Assembly (NCBI RefSeq): GCF_007991515.1
Contig: NZ_BJYM01000017.1
Coordinates: forward strand, 45,857-109,856
Direction of reading: 5' to 3'
Length of the DNA stretch: 64,000 bases
Origin: Oceanobacillus sojae
Lineage (GTDB): Bacteria > Bacillota > Bacilli > Bacillales > Amphibacillaceae
The position numbers were made by a program, and so were the translations under genes. This document shows, one piece after another, positions 1 to 9,665 of the stretch; position 1 is the stretch's first letter, and each line of letters starts with the position of its first letter. The notes beneath the pieces were generated by a model. The model saw only the letters and a program-made list of their open reading frames with translations. It made no database searches and was not told where the DNA came from.

Positions 1-1617
1 ATCGACAGAGCTATCTCAGGAGATGTCGCTGTTTACAAAGGATCCGGTGAAGCGGCATCCTCAAATAACGAAAAAAGTGATCAGGGATCAGCCAATATCT
101 GGCACCAGCTCTATGTGCATTTGATGAATGGTGTCAGCCATATGCTTCCTTTAGTTGTTGCCGGCGGGGTGATGATTGCTGTTTCCTTTATGTTTGGAAT
201 TTATTCAGCTGATCCTGAATCATCCCAGTATAATGTCATTGCCGAACAAATGAATACCATCGGCGGACTGGCTATGGGGCTGATGGTTCCTGTATTAAGT
301 GCTTATATCGCCCAATCCATTGGTAACAGGCCCGGCCTTATCATCGGTTTTATTGTCGGTATGATTGCCGATACAAACGGTACAGGATTTTTAGGCGGAA
401 TTGTTGGTGGTTTCTTAGCTGGTGGTCTTGTTTTACTGCTGATGAAAGCATTAAAGAATCTGCCAAAATCACTTGACGGTTTAAAAGCAATTTTCTTAAT
501 TCCGGTTCTCGGTATCTTTATCGGCGGATTTGCCATGTGGTATCTGTCCGTTCCTATGGAAGCAATTAATCAGGGAATGATGAACTTCCTAAGCAGCTTC
601 CAGGATTCTAATCCGCTCTTATTAGGGTTGATTGTAGGTGTTATGAGTGCATTTGATATGGGCGGCCCGGTCAACAAGGCTGCTTATGTAACAGGAACAG
701 CGCTACTTGCACAAGGTAACTTCTTATTTATGGCAGGTGTTTCTGCTGCATGTATCGTTCCACCTTTAGCAACAGGTTTCTCTGTATTGTTCGCCCGTCG
801 TCAATACAGTCAGGCTGAAGCAAGTGCCGGTTATGTCAATTTCCTATTAGGTTCTACACACATTACAGAAGGTGCAATTCCTTTTGCAGCTAAAAGACCT
901 TTTACCATTATCCCGATTATTATGGTAGGTTCTTCTATCGCTGCCATGCTGACCTATATGTTTAAAGTAGAAGTACCCGCACCACATGGAGGATTTATTG
1001 TTCTTCCTGTTGTAACCCATGCATTCTTATGGGTATTGGCAATTCTAATTGGTGCTGTTATTTCAGGATTCCTAATGGCATTAGAACAAAAAAGACATCA
1101 ACGGAAAAACAATGCTGAACAAGCAACTGCACCAGCGCCAAAAGAACAGCCTGCTTCCAAAAAGCAGGGCAGTCTTTTAGAAACAAATCAAATTCACCTG
1201 CAGCAAAAGCTGGGTTCCAAAGATGAAGTTCTGACATTTATAGCAGAAAAAGCGAAAGAATTAAATATTACAACAGATGCAAAAAAAGTAGTAAGTGGAT
1301 TGCAAAAAAGAGAATCAGAAGGCTCAACAGGTATGGAGAACGGAATTGCTATTCCGCATGTGAAGAGCGATGCAATTCAACAGGCAAAATTAATGGTTGT
1401 GCAATTGGCAGAAGGTATCGATTGGCCTGCAATGGACGGAAAACCAACAGATTTTGTCATCAGTATTCTGGTGCCAGATGGAAGCAGCAACGAACACTTA
1501 GATATCCTATCGGCTCTTTCCAGAAAACTGATGAATCAGGAGTTTATTGACCAATTAAAGGCTTCTCAATCAGAAGCTGAAATAAAAGAATTATTACTTG
1601 GAGGCGTTAAAAAATGA
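1..1617 (+). CDS. PTS fructose/tagatose-family permease, IIB(end)-IIC-IIA, 5' truncated
   Basis: The reading frame is open from base 1, so the gene starts before the window; the GTG at 115 is internal. What remains is the last residues of a IIB domain, a polytopic fructose-type IIC domain, a Lys/Ala/Pro-rich linker (around base 1090-1170) and a C-terminal fructose-type IIA domain. The IIA carries the phospho-histidine motif GIAIPH near base 1345-1360. The family imports a hexose and phosphorylates it. The order B-C-A differs from the usual A-B-C of FruA. The stop overlaps the start of lacD (ATGA at 1614-1617), which points to tagatose or a related hexose as substrate. Domain calls are firm; the sugar is inferred from the neighbour. 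Confidence 0.9.
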   Translation: MDRAISGDVAVYKGSGEAASSNNEKSDQGSANIWHQLYVHLMNGVSHMLPLVVAGGVMIAVSFMFGIYSADPESSQYNVIAEQMNTIGGLAMGLMVPVLSAYIAQSIGNRPGLIIGFIVGMIADTNGTGFLGGIVGGFLAGGLVLLLMKALKNLPKSLDGLKAIFLIPVLGIFIGGFAMWYLSVPMEAINQGMMNFLSSFQDSNPLLLGLIVGVMSAFDMGGPVNKAAYVTGTALLAQGNFLFMAGVSAACIVPPLATGFSVLFARRQYSQAEASAGYVNFLLGSTHITEGAIPFAAKRPFTIIPIIMVGSSIAAMLTYMFKVEVPAPHGGFIVLPVVTHAFLWVLAILIGAVISGFLMALEQKRHQRKNNAEQATAPAPKEQPASKKQGSLLETNQIHLQQKLGSKDEVLTFIAEKAKELNITTDAKKVVSGLQKRESEGSTGMENGIAIPHVKSDAIQQAKLMVVQLAEGIDWPAMDGKPTDFVISILVPDGSSNEHLDILSALSRKLMNQEFIDQLKASQSEAEIKELLLGGVKK

Positions 1618-2552
1618 AAAATTTAGATAAACTAATGAATGACCAGGGTATTATTTCCGCACTTGCTATTGATCAGCGTGGTGCACTAAGAAGAATGATG
1701 GGCGATGATATTTCCGGTGAGCAGATCTCTGCTTTCAAACAGCTTGTATCTGAAAAGCTTACTCCTTATGCTTCTTCTATCCTGCTTGATCCTGAATATG
1801 GACTAGCAGCAGCGAAGAAAAGAGATACAAACTGCGGATTAATCCTGGCCTATGAACAAACAGGCTATGATAAGCAGGAGCCTGGACGTTTTCCGGATTT
1901 AATTCCAAATTGCTCCGTGAAAAATCTGAAAGCAGAAGGCGCTGATGCCATTAAATTGCTCATCTATATTGACGTAGATGAAAGCAAAGAAATTAATGAA
2001 GTCAAAGAAGCCTTTGTAGAGCGTGTCGGCAGTGAGTGTGTTGCAGAAGACATTCCATTGTTCTTAGAAATCCTTACCTATGACGATTCAATTGGCAATG
2101 AAAAAGGATTAGAATTTGCCAAAGTAAAACCAAAAAAAGTGATCGAAGCAATGAAACGCTACAGTGAACCAAGATTTAATGTGGATGTATTAAAGGTTGA
2201 GGTTCCTGTAAATATGAATTTTGTGGAAGGCTATGCAGAAGGTGAAACAGCTCAAACCCAAGCAGAAGCAAAAGCTGTTTTCAAAGAACAATCTGAGGCA
2301 ACTGACCTGCCATTTATCTTTTTAAGTGCAGGAGTTACACCGGAATTATTCCAAGAAACATTGCGTTTTGCCAAAGAAGCAGAATCTACCTTTAATGGTG
2401 TCCTCTGTGGCAGAGCAACCTGGAGCGGTGCAACATCCGAATTTAAAAATGTTGATGGAGAAGCTGCTGCTAAGTGGCTGCAAACAGAAGGCGTTAAAAA
2501 TATTCAAGAATTGGATAAAGTAGTTCAAGAAACAGCAACATCTATTTCTTAA
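1614..2552 (+). CDS. lacD: tagatose 1,6-bisphosphate aldolase (class I)
   Basis: The 312-residue protein matches LacD-type class I aldolases, which cleave tagatose 1,6-bisphosphate to dihydroxyacetone phosphate and glyceraldehyde 3-phosphate in the cytoplasm. The family core is visible: [14 protein letters not shown] near residues 15-28, [10 protein letters not shown] near 54-63, and [10 protein letters not shown] near 191-200, where Lys194 is the likely Schiff-base lysine. Translation is coupled to the upstream PTS gene by a 4-base overlap, and the gene is last before a strong terminator. Together the pair looks like the end of a tagatose operon; a tagatose-6-phosphate kinase is not seen and would have to lie upstream of the window or elsewhere. 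Confidence 0.92.
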   Translation: MKNLDKLMNDQGIISALAIDQRGALRRMMGDDISGEQISAFKQLVSEKLTPYASSILLDPEYGLAAAKKRDTNCGLILAYEQTGYDKQEPGRFPDLIPNCSVKNLKAEGADAIKLLIYIDVDESKEINEVKEAFVERVGSECVAEDIPLFLEILTYDDSIGNEKGLEFAKVKPKKVIEAMKRYSEPRFNVDVLKVEVPVNMNFVEGYAEGETAQTQAEAKAVFKEQSEATDLPFIFLSAGVTPELFQETLRFAKEAESTFNGVLCGRATWSGATSEFKNVDGEAAAKWLQTEGVKNIQELDKVVQETATSIS

Positions 2553-2558
2553 TAAATA

Positions 2559-2594
2559 CAGAAAAAGCTCAGTGACCGTATTGGGCTTTTTCTG
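2559..2594 (+). terminator. Rho-independent terminator after lacD
   Basis: A 13-bp stem (CAGAAAAAGCTCA pairing with TGGGCTTTTTCTG, one G-T pair) with a 10-base loop directly follows the lacD stop codon. The T-rich part lies inside the 3' arm. Confidence 0.75.
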
Positions 2595-2682
2595 CATATC
2601 CTTTCTACTTCTTATTCATAGTATGTTATTATTCATTTTGTTACATGCTAATCATGGGACTATGTTATAAGGAGAGAAACCC

Positions 2683-3180
2683 ATGCCTAAAAAATACATA
2701 ATTATCGGAAGCACCCTTGCTTTCATTATCATTATTTTGCTCGTTTCTATTTTCTACTTTAAAATCTCCTTCACCTCCCTGCCGACAAATCTGCCAATTG
2801 TTCTGGCTGATGAGCTTACCAGTGACGGAGAGCGGAGACATATTAATTCGATTACTATTATGAAGTCTGATTCCAGTCACATGAATAGTGATGAACCTGT
2901 ACTTCCCGAAAGTGAGGAAGAAATTGTATTAAATCAATCAAATGACATCACCAGAATGCTTATTGAAGATGTCCGAATTTACAACGGCGGAAGAATCACC
3001 AATGATAGTCAGGAATATACCGTCGAAATGAGCCTGTCTGATGACACCCATCTATATCTCTATATCACTAACGAATATATCCGGATTGTTCCTCCTGACC
3101 AAAATGGAAAGTTATACAAAGTCCTGGATAAAGAAAATGCAGTTTATGTATACTTCCATTCTTTCTTTGAAGAAAAATAA
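2683..3180 (+). CDS. small membrane-anchored hypothetical protein
   Basis: A 165-residue protein with a GGAGAG ribosome site just upstream. It opens with two lysines and a single hydrophobic segment at about residues 5-25 (YIIIGSTLAFIIIILLVSIF), so it is probably anchored in the membrane with the remainder outside. The outer part is acidic (a DEPVLPESEEE stretch near residue 70) and looks mostly beta-rich. There is no lipobox cysteine. I do not recognise the family. It stands alone between a terminator and a Nudix gene. Confidence 0.75.
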   Translation: MPKKYIIIGSTLAFIIIILLVSIFYFKISFTSLPTNLPIVLADELTSDGERRHINSITIMKSDSSHMNSDEPVLPESEEEIVLNQSNDITRMLIEDVRIYNGGRITNDSQEYTVEMSLSDDTHLYLYITNEYIRIVPPDQNGKLYKVLDKENAVYVYFHSFFEEK

Positions 3181-3270
3181 AGCTCGTTTGCCAGCCTGTA
3201 TCGTTCCAGAAACCATATAAACATGCTATCCTAGAGAGAGAGCATTATTAGAGGCAGGAGGGGTTTCAGG

Positions 3271-3702
3271 TTGAAGAAAACGGTACAGGTTGTTGCAGCG
3301 GTTATAGAGAATGAGCGCCGTGAGATATTATGTGCACTACGATCCGGCCAGATGTCTCTTTCAAACATGTGGGAATTCCCTGGAGGAAAGGTAAAAGAAG
3401 GAGAAAACCTATTTACTGCATTAGAGCGTGAAGTATATGAAGAAATGTCCTGCAGGATTCAAGCTCAGGAGGTTTTCCATGAGAATGTCCACGAATATCA
3501 TACCTTTATTATTCAGCTTATTGTCATTAAAGCAGAATTAGTTCAAGGCGTCCCTCAAACAAATGAACATGCCAAGCTTATCTGGCTGCAGAGAGAAAAT
3601 TTGCCTTCTTTACATTGGGCACCTGCTGATATGCCGGCTGTTGAGGCACTTATGAATGAACCTTTAAAAGAACAATCTGCCTCTTTTAGACGACAAAAAT
3701 GA
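3271..3702 (+). CDS. Nudix hydrolase, MutT/8-oxo-dGTP diphosphatase-like
   Basis: The 143-residue protein carries a Nudix box at about residues 37-60: GGKVKEGE, then REVYEE, matching GX5EX7REUXEE except that the final conserved Gly is Ser. The N-terminal VAAVIENERREILCALRS and WEFPGGK are typical of the MutT/NudG group that removes oxidised nucleoside triphosphates or similar pyrophosphates in the cytoplasm. The start is TTG at 3271, seven bases after a strong AGGAGGGG (3256-3263). It has its own terminator. The exact substrate is open. Confidence 0.88.
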   Translation: MKKTVQVVAAVIENERREILCALRSGQMSLSNMWEFPGGKVKEGENLFTALEREVYEEMSCRIQAQEVFHENVHEYHTFIIQLIVIKAELVQGVPQTNEHAKLIWLQRENLPSLHWAPADMPAVEALMNEPLKEQSASFRRQK

Positions 3703-3739
3703 GAACTTCCGTTTTAGGAATCCAGAATGAAATGCCGGA

Positions 3740-3785
3740 AAACTTGCATAAGCGCTCTGATTGCTTGTGCAGGTTTCTTTTTTCA
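3740..3785 (+). terminator. terminator after Nudix gene
   Basis: AAACTTGCATAAGC (3740-3753) pairs with GCTTGTGCAGGTTT (3763-3776), using a few G-T pairs, and is followed by CTTTTTTC. Confidence 0.7.
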
Positions 3786-3795
3786 TAATCAATGC

Positions 3796-4686
3796 TTACT
3801 TGAGTATATATGAATTCCAAGACTCCTTCTTATTTAATTCCAAAAAATCAAATAAACGCATCACAACAGGATTAGTAGAATCAACTTCTATCTCTACTGT
3901 CTTCACATCATTATCTTTGAGCGACTGCAATTGTCTGAATAGCAGCTGCTTCAATAGATCGATATCCTGTTTTTTTTGATCTAAGCCAACCCAGCCGATT
4001 TCATAATGATTTTCTGTATCACCAGGATGAAGCATGATATATGCGGCGATTTCTTCCTCTATAAATAAAACAGAACTCCTACTTTCATCCGGACAATCAT
4101 TTCTTAAAATTTCTTCCCATTCAGTAAGTGTAAAGCATCCAACAGGGTTATCTGCATGTGTCTGTTCATAATCTGTTTTTATTTTGGATAAGAACTGCTG
4201 CTTCTTTTTCAAATCGGACATCACTTCTTTTAGAGGAGTTATCTTTTCATCTATAGTCTGGCTATCTAAATGCTGCAGCATCCATGTCACTCCAACTGTT
4301 TCTTCAAACGTCCTCCGGAATAGATGAAATCCTTTTTCTTCAACGATGGCAATGTTATCTTTTTCATTGGAGCAGCAGGAGTAGATCCACTTATCCTGGG
4401 TGGATCTACTCCCAAGCAGTGGAGTAAGAAGCTCATATATATACACATTTCTATCTTGCTCCTTCCCTGCAAAGAAGCGGATATATTTTGCTGATGGATG
4501 AAAAGAATTTAACCAGCTGAGTGCCAGTGCAATTGCATTTCCATCTTTTTCAGCAATAAATAATTCATGATACTTCTCAGATTGAAGGATTGATTGTACT
4601 GCCTTCAGCTTATCTTTTAAAGAAGGATGTATATCTATATGGGGAAAGTTTTTTACTTTTTTTATTTCTGCCACGGTTATCACCAC
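3796..4686 (-). CDS. GNAT-fold N-acetyltransferase-like protein (tandem domains)
   Basis: The 296-residue protein reads as two GNAT-like halves. The C-terminal half shows a typical GNAT pattern: SSVLFIEEEIAAYIML as the central strands, then VEIEVDSTNPVVMRLFDFL, the strand-helix unit that ends many acetyltransferase domains. The N-terminal half (HELFIAEKDGNAIALALSW, then FHLFRRTFEE) repeats a weaker version. The classic Q/RxxGxG/A acetyl-CoA loop is not clear, so activity is uncertain. It stands alone between convergent and tail-to-tail neighbours. Substrate unknown. Confidence 0.7.
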   Translation of the reverse strand: MVITVAEIKKVKNFPHIDIHPSLKDKLKAVQSILQSEKYHELFIAEKDGNAIALALSWLNSFHPSAKYIRFFAGKEQDRNVYIYELLTPLLGSRSTQDKWIYSCCSNEKDNIAIVEEKGFHLFRRTFEETVGVTWMLQHLDSQTIDEKITPLKEVMSDLKKKQQFLSKIKTDYEQTHADNPVGCFTLTEWEEILRNDCPDESRSSVLFIEEEIAAYIMLHPGDTENHYEIGWVGLDQKKQDIDLLKQLLFRQLQSLKDNDVKTVEIEVDSTNPVVMRLFDFLELNKKESWNSYILK

Positions 4687-4815
4687 GTTTTCTATGTTAT
4701 TTTCAGTATAGCATTGTATTTGGAAGCAGGAGATTTATAGACAGTTAACTTTGATAAAATCATGCCTGCGCTTTCATTGTTTTATACAATTTTCTTCTAA
4801 TGTGGATAAATTGAA

Positions 4816-4865
4816 ATAAGACTTCTGCGTAAACATATCGTTGTTTGTTTATGCAGAAGTCTTAT
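4816..4865 (-). terminator. long hairpin downstream of the uxu operon
   Basis: ATAAGACTTCTGCGTAAAC (4816-4834) pairs with GTTTATGCAGAAGTCTTAT (4847-4865), 19 bp with one G-T pair and a 12-base loop. On the minus strand it is followed by TTATTTCAATTT, fitting a terminator for the operon that ends with uxuB at 4934. Confidence 0.6.
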
Positions 4866-4933
4866 ATTACTACTCTAGTGCCTTTGAAACAAATATTTTA
4901 CCTTCATTCTTTTTATAAGTTCTGTACAATAAT

Positions 4934-5779
4934 CTAAACACCTGAATAAGCCATAAATCCACCATCTACAGGTACGGTAATCCCTGTTACAAAGCCAGAC
5001 ATATTGTCGTCTGCCAGCCAAAGCAATGTTCCTAATAAATCTTCCGGCTTTCCAAATCGGCCTTGTGGAGTATGATTGATAATTTTCTCTGCGCGCTCGG
5101 ATAAAGAACCATCCTCATCAAGCAAAAGTCCCCGATTTTGTTCTGTTAAAAAGAACCCAGGCGCAATCGCATTAATACGAATACCAGCATCAGCAAAATG
5201 AACAGATAACCACTTGGTAAGATTATCAATGCCTGCTTTGGCAGCACTATAGGCTGGAACTTTCGTCATTGGGGCTGGAGCTGCCATGGATGAGATATTA
5301 ATAATATTCCCACCGTATTCAGTCATTTTTTTCGCAAATACTTGTGTTGGTATGAGTGAACCAATTAAATTCAACCGAAAAACATGATCAAAGCCACTCA
5401 ACTGCAAATCAAAAAAAGATTTTAAAGAAGTATTTTCGATATCCCCTGCTTCAAATATTTCTTTATCCGTAATGGCATCCGGATGATTTCCTCCAGCTCC
5501 ATTAATCAGCAAATCACATTCTCCTAATTCCTGCTTCACAACCTCATACGCTTCCTTCACATTTTCTTCATTTAATACATCACAAGATACTGCAATCGCC
5601 ATACCGCCCTGCTCTTTTATTTCATCTGCTACCTTCTGTCCTTTTTCCACATTTCGATTTAATATTGCTACTTTCATCCCTTGGCGGGCTAGCTCCTTTG
5701 CCATAACTTGACAAAGAACGCCGCTTCCGCCTGTAACAACCGCTGTTTTTCCAGCTAGATCTTCATGAGTTGGTAACAC
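4934..5779 (-). CDS. uxuB: D-mannonate oxidoreductase (SDR family)
   Basis: A 281-residue short-chain dehydrogenase with the cofactor loop TGGSGVL at residues 16-22 and the catalytic YSAAK pair Tyr177/Lys181. The insert containing GGNHPDAITDKEIFE (about 97-110) is characteristic of the SDR-type fructuronate reductases found with uxuA in Bacillus, rather than of general SDRs. The family interconverts D-fructuronate and D-mannonate with NAD(P)H. It lies 3 bp downstream of uxuA in the same operon. Assignment rests on sequence and on the adjacent mannonate dehydratase. Confidence 0.85.
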   Translation of the reverse strand: MLPTHEDLAGKTAVVTGGSGVLCQVMAKELARQGMKVAILNRNVEKGQKVADEIKEQGGMAIAVSCDVLNEENVKEAYEVVKQELGECDLLINGAGGNHPDAITDKEIFEAGDIENTSLKSFFDLQLSGFDHVFRLNLIGSLIPTQVFAKKMTEYGGNIINISSMAAPAPMTKVPAYSAAKAGIDNLTKWLSVHFADAGIRINAIAPGFFLTEQNRGLLLDEDGSLSERAEKIINHTPQGRFGKPEDLLGTLLWLADDNMSGFVTGITVPVDGGFMAYSGV

Positions 5780-5782
5780 TGT

Positions 5783-6856
5783 TTATGCACGCTCCTTTCT
5801 CTTCACTAATTCATAAGCATCCCAAAGACCCCAGAGATGCATGATGCCTAAAGCACGGTCATATAAACCATAACCCGGCCGGCATTGTTCATTCCATAAA
5901 TGTCTACCATGATCTGGACGGGCATATCCTTTAAAACCTGTCTCATGATAAGCTTTGACAATATCATCAATTGGTACTGATCCATCCTTTGTTCGGTGAG
6001 ATGTTTCGATAAAATCACCATTTTCATAGATTCGTACATTGCGAATATGAGCAAAAGCAATACGATTATGAAACCTGCGGATGATAGCCGGAATATCATT
6101 ATTCGGATTAGCTCCCAATGATCCGCTGCACAAGGTCAAGCAATGTGAGGGGCTGTCTGAAATAGACAGATACCTTTCAATGGCCTGCTCACTCGTAATA
6201 ATTCGGGGAAGATTAAACACTGGCCAAGGCGGATCATCTGGATGTATAGCCAGTTTAATATCCTCCTCTTCAGCAACAGGAAGAACTTCCTTCAAGAAAT
6301 ACTCTAAGTTCTTCCATAATTGATCCTCGTCTACTTCTTCATACGACTTAAAAGATTCTTTAATTGTTTTCAGGCGTTCTGGTTCCCATCCAGGCATTGT
6401 ATAGCCCGAATTGGTTATTTGCTCAATCAAATCATTGGGATTCATATCATTCACTTTTGATGTTTCATAAAATAATGCGGTGGAGCCATCCTCTAATTTT
6501 TTATATAAGTCTGTTCGTGTCCAATCAAATACGGGCATAAAATTAAAACAAACTACCTTCGCGCCTATTTTGGCAACATTCCTTAGACTCGTTTTATAAT
6601 TTTCTATATATTCATTTCTTGTTTCCTTGCCTAATTTTATGTCTTCATGTACGTTAATACTTTCTACTACATCTAAATGAAAACCATATGCATCGGCTTG
6701 TTTTTTCACTTCCAATACTTCCTCTTCCGGCCAAACTTCACCTGCTGCACGATGGTGTAATGCCCATACCAATCCTTCTACACCAGGAATCTGCTTTATT
6801 TGTTCCAGTGAAACAGAATCGTTATTTTCACCATACCACCTAAATGTCATTCTCAT
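5783..6856 (-). CDS. uxuA: mannonate dehydratase
   Basis: The 357-residue protein is recognisable as UxuA from its start (MTFRWYGENNDSVSLEQIKQI), GVEGLVWALHH, FNFMPVFDWTRTDL and the C-terminal YARPDHGRHLW. The enzyme dehydrates D-mannonate to 2-keto-3-deoxygluconate in the cytoplasm. It sits between a zinc dehydrogenase and uxuB in one minus-strand operon behind a TRAP transporter. Neither a uronate isomerase (uxaC) nor KDG kinase/aldolase genes are present in the window, so the pathway is completed elsewhere or begins below the level of uronates. Confidence 0.93.
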   Translation of the reverse strand: MRMTFRWYGENNDSVSLEQIKQIPGVEGLVWALHHRAAGEVWPEEEVLEVKKQADAYGFHLDVVESINVHEDIKLGKETRNEYIENYKTSLRNVAKIGAKVVCFNFMPVFDWTRTDLYKKLEDGSTALFYETSKVNDMNPNDLIEQITNSGYTMPGWEPERLKTIKESFKSYEEVDEDQLWKNLEYFLKEVLPVAEEEDIKLAIHPDDPPWPVFNLPRIITSEQAIERYLSISDSPSHCLTLCSGSLGANPNNDIPAIIRRFHNRIAFAHIRNVRIYENGDFIETSHRTKDGSVPIDDIVKAYHETGFKGYARPDHGRHLWNEQCRPGYGLYDRALGIMHLWGLWDAYELVKRKERA

Positions 6857-6875
6857 ATCCTACCCACTCCTGCTG

Positions 6876-7892
6876 CTAAAATGTCAACACAATTTTTCTT
6901 ACTTCCTCAGGTTTGTTTTCCAATAGATCGAATGCATCCTTAACTTGTTCCATCGGAAAACGATGCGAGATAATCTGACTTGGATCCAGTTTCCCTTTTT
7001 CCACTTTTTCAATAACGCCTTTAAATTGATGCGTCTGCAGTCTCGAACCTACAACTTTCAATTCCTTTTTTGTTAATAGCAGCGAAGGTATCGCAGAAGG
7101 TTGTTCGTTGAAACCTAATGTAACCACTGTCCCTGCAATAGATGCCAATTCAACTGCCTGCTGAAATGTTTGTGGAAGACCTACTGCATCAATCACCACA
7201 TTTGCAAGTTCTCCGTCTGTTAATCTCTCTATTTCTTTTGCTACATCTGTTTCTTTCGGTTGAATGGTAACATCTGCACCAATTGAAGCAGCGTAATCTA
7301 ATCTTGTTTGATTGAAATCAGAGATAATCACTTTCGCCCCATGTTCTTTAGCCAGCAAGAGGCAAGCAATTCCAGTTGGTCCGGCCCCGATAATAAATAC
7401 CGTATCACCTTCCCTGACTTCTCCTCTATAGGTTGCTTGGGCACCGATCGTTAGCGGTTCAATTAAAGACGTTGCTTCTTCGGAAACACAATCCGAGACC
7501 TTATGCCAATTCTTTTCTTCAGCCTTAAGCCATTCACTCATACCACCGTCCCGATGGACACCGAAAACCTCTAATGATTTACAGACATTCGGCTGTCCTT
7601 TTCGGCAAGCATAGCATTCTCCACAGTAAAGGATTGGCTCTAGAGCCACTAAATCTCCTACCCTTACAGAAGATACTTCTTCACCAACCTCCTCCACAAT
7701 TCCTGAAACTTCGTGGCCAATAATCCGAGGATAGACAGTAAAAGGGTTGCTGCCATGATAAATATGGACGTCTGAACCACATATACCGACATTTTTCACC
7801 TTAACAATAACATCCTGTAAACCTTCCAACTTCGGTTTTTCTATTTCTACAATTTCCAATTCACCAGGGTTTTCCACCTGTATAGCTTTCAT
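6876..7892 (-). CDS. zinc-dependent alcohol dehydrogenase, gulonate/galactonate 5-dehydrogenase-like
   Basis: A 338-residue medium-chain dehydrogenase. Catalytic zinc ligands are Cys38, His60 and Glu61 (GICGSD, GHEV); structural zinc cysteines are 90, 93, 96 and 104; the NAD loop is IIGAGPTGIAC. The ATG at 7892 is chosen because it follows AAAGGATG and leaves 16 bp after dctM; an upstream start would overlap that gene. In this operon it could oxidise an aldonate such as L-gulonate to fructuronate, which UxuB and UxuA would then process. That substrate is inferred; members of this family also act on polyols. Confidence 0.85.
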   Translation of the reverse strand: MKAIQVENPGELEIVEIEKPKLEGLQDVIVKVKNVGICGSDVHIYHGSNPFTVYPRIIGHEVSGIVEEVGEEVSSVRVGDLVALEPILYCGECYACRKGQPNVCKSLEVFGVHRDGGMSEWLKAEEKNWHKVSDCVSEEATSLIEPLTIGAQATYRGEVREGDTVFIIGAGPTGIACLLLAKEHGAKVIISDFNQTRLDYAASIGADVTIQPKETDVAKEIERLTDGELANVVIDAVGLPQTFQQAVELASIAGTVVTLGFNEQPSAIPSLLLTKKELKVVGSRLQTHQFKGVIEKVEKGKLDPSQIISHRFPMEQVKDAFDLLENKPEEVRKIVLTF

Positions 7893-7908
7893 AATGTATA
7901 CACATCCT

Positions 7909-9183
7909 TTATTCAAATAAACTTGGTAAGAACAACGATAATGAAGGAACATAAGCTACAATAATTAATACCACCATTGCCACTGCCAAAAATGGGAGCA
8001 ACTCTTTTACGGTTCTGGTGATCGGCACTTTAGCGAATGTCGATGCTACAAATAGACAGACTCCTACTGGAGGAGTAGATAATCCAATCATTAGAGATAA
8101 TACCATTACCACTCCAAAGTGAATTGGATCCATTCCCACACTTTGTGCAACAGGCAGTAAAACTGGGAATAGAATAACCAATGCTGCAATTGTCTCCATA
8201 AACATTCCTACAAGTAAAAGTAATATAATTATTAATAAAATAACAATTATTGGATTTTCTGAAATAGATAAAATTCCGTCCGCAATAAGAAGTGGAACAC
8301 CTTCACTAACTAAAATCCACCCGAATGTATTTGCAAAACCCACAAGTAAAAGGATAGAAGCAGTAGATCGTAAAGTAGTCAATAAAATACCAGGTATTTC
8401 TTTTAACTTCAGTTCTTTATAGACAAATTTGCCAACAATAAAAGCATACACAACACAAACTACTGCCGCTTCAGTTGGAGTAAAATAGCCGCCAAGAATT
8501 CCCCACAAGATAATAACAACCATTAACAGTGCCCAAAATGCACCAAAAAATGTCTTTCCAATTACAGAAAATGACTGTTTTTCTCCCTTAGGATACTGAC
8601 GCTTTACAGAAATGGCATATGTAACAATTAAAAAGCCAATAGCTAGCAGGACACCGGGAATTGCTCCAGCTAAAAATAAGTCCCCAATAGAAATACTCGC
8701 CAATGTTCCGATGATAATCATTGGAAGTGAAGGTGGAAGCATTGGTCCAACTGTAGAAGATATGGATGTAACCGCAGCAGAAAACCCGGCGCCATATCCT
8801 TGTTTTTTCATTGCTGGAATCATGACAGATCCTATACTCGCTGTATCCGATAAGGCTGTTCCAGAAATTCCTGCAAAGCCTAAGGAGGAAGCCACGTTTG
8901 TTAAGCCTAGTCCACCTCTAATATGACCAACAACAGCATTTGCAAAATCAATAATACGATTAGTAATTCCTCCGGCGTTCATCAAATTACCGGCAAGAAT
9001 AAAAGCAGGGATTGCCAGCATAACAAATGAATCTAGTCCGGCAAACATGGTTTGCGGAATGACTGTCAACGGCACTCCGGCTACAAGCAAATAAACCAAG
9101 GATGATATACTTAAACTAAAGGCTATTGGCACGCCGAAAGCGATTAATAACAGGAATAGTCCAAAAAGCAATAAAGCCATCAT
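7909..9183 (-). CDS. dctM: TRAP transporter large permease (DctM)
   Basis: A 424-residue, highly hydrophobic protein with about 12 membrane segments and the DctM patterns PAFILAGNLMNAGGIT, GTALSDTASIGSVMIPAMKKQGY and GLSTPPVGVCLFVAS. It forms the transport channel of a sodium-coupled tripartite uptake system for organic or sugar acids. Its start overlaps the end of dctQ by 4 bases (9180-9183). With the uxu genes downstream, a hexuronate or aldonate is the probable cargo. Confidence 0.93.
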   Translation of the reverse strand: MMALLLFGLFLLLIAFGVPIAFSLSISSLVYLLVAGVPLTVIPQTMFAGLDSFVMLAIPAFILAGNLMNAGGITNRIIDFANAVVGHIRGGLGLTNVASSLGFAGISGTALSDTASIGSVMIPAMKKQGYGAGFSAAVTSISSTVGPMLPPSLPMIIIGTLASISIGDLFLAGAIPGVLLAIGFLIVTYAISVKRQYPKGEKQSFSVIGKTFFGAFWALLMVVIILWGILGGYFTPTEAAVVCVVYAFIVGKFVYKELKLKEIPGILLTTLRSTASILLLVGFANTFGWILVSEGVPLLIADGILSISENPIIVILLIIILLLLVGMFMETIAALVILFPVLLPVAQSVGMDPIHFGVVMVLSLMIGLSTPPVGVCLFVASTFAKVPITRTVKELLPFLAVAMVVLIIVAYVPSLSLFLPSLFE

Positions 9184-9665
9184 ATTTGCTCACCCTCCTC
9201 GTCCTGATTCTTTCCAGTAAATTGATCAATAATGTAAACAACAGAATATATCATTAATAAAATCGCCAGTAAGGGAACCGCTGCATACGTGTAAGACATT
9301 GAAAATCCTAACGTGGGAGCATAAAAATCAGAACCTAGACTGACAAGCTGTATTCCATAGATAAATAATACGATAGAAAACAATAAAATCATTGTAGAAA
9401 TAACACTTTCATATATTTTTCGGACACGGTCAGACAATCGTTCAATCAATAAATCTACCCGGATAAACTCTTGTTTTCTCAATGCCAGCGGAGCTGCTGT
9501 AACAATAGAATACACAAATAAATAGCGGGAAAGCTCTTCTGTCCACATAAAGTCATATGGGAAATAGCGACTTAAAATCTGAATAATAACTACTAGCAAC
9601 AGAGCAGTAAATAACAGCATTGTCACTATTCCAAGAGTCTTATCAACTTTTTTCATTATATTCAT
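9180..9665 (-). CDS. dctQ: TRAP transporter small permease (DctQ)
   Basis: A 161-residue protein with four predicted membrane segments and the DctQ hallmark FMWTEELSRYLFVY (about residues 38-51), then RKQEFIRVDLLIERL. It pairs with DctM in the membrane. Four-base overlaps at both ends (with dctP at 9662-9665 and dctM at 9180-9183) show translational coupling of all three transporter genes. Confidence 0.92.
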   Translation of the reverse strand: MNIMKKVDKTLGIVTMLLFTALLLVVIIQILSRYFPYDFMWTEELSRYLFVYSIVTAAPLALRKQEFIRVDLLIERLSDRVRKIYESVISTMILLFSIVLFIYGIQLVSLGSDFYAPTLGFSMSYTYAAVPLLAILLMIYSVVYIIDQFTGKNQDEEGEQI

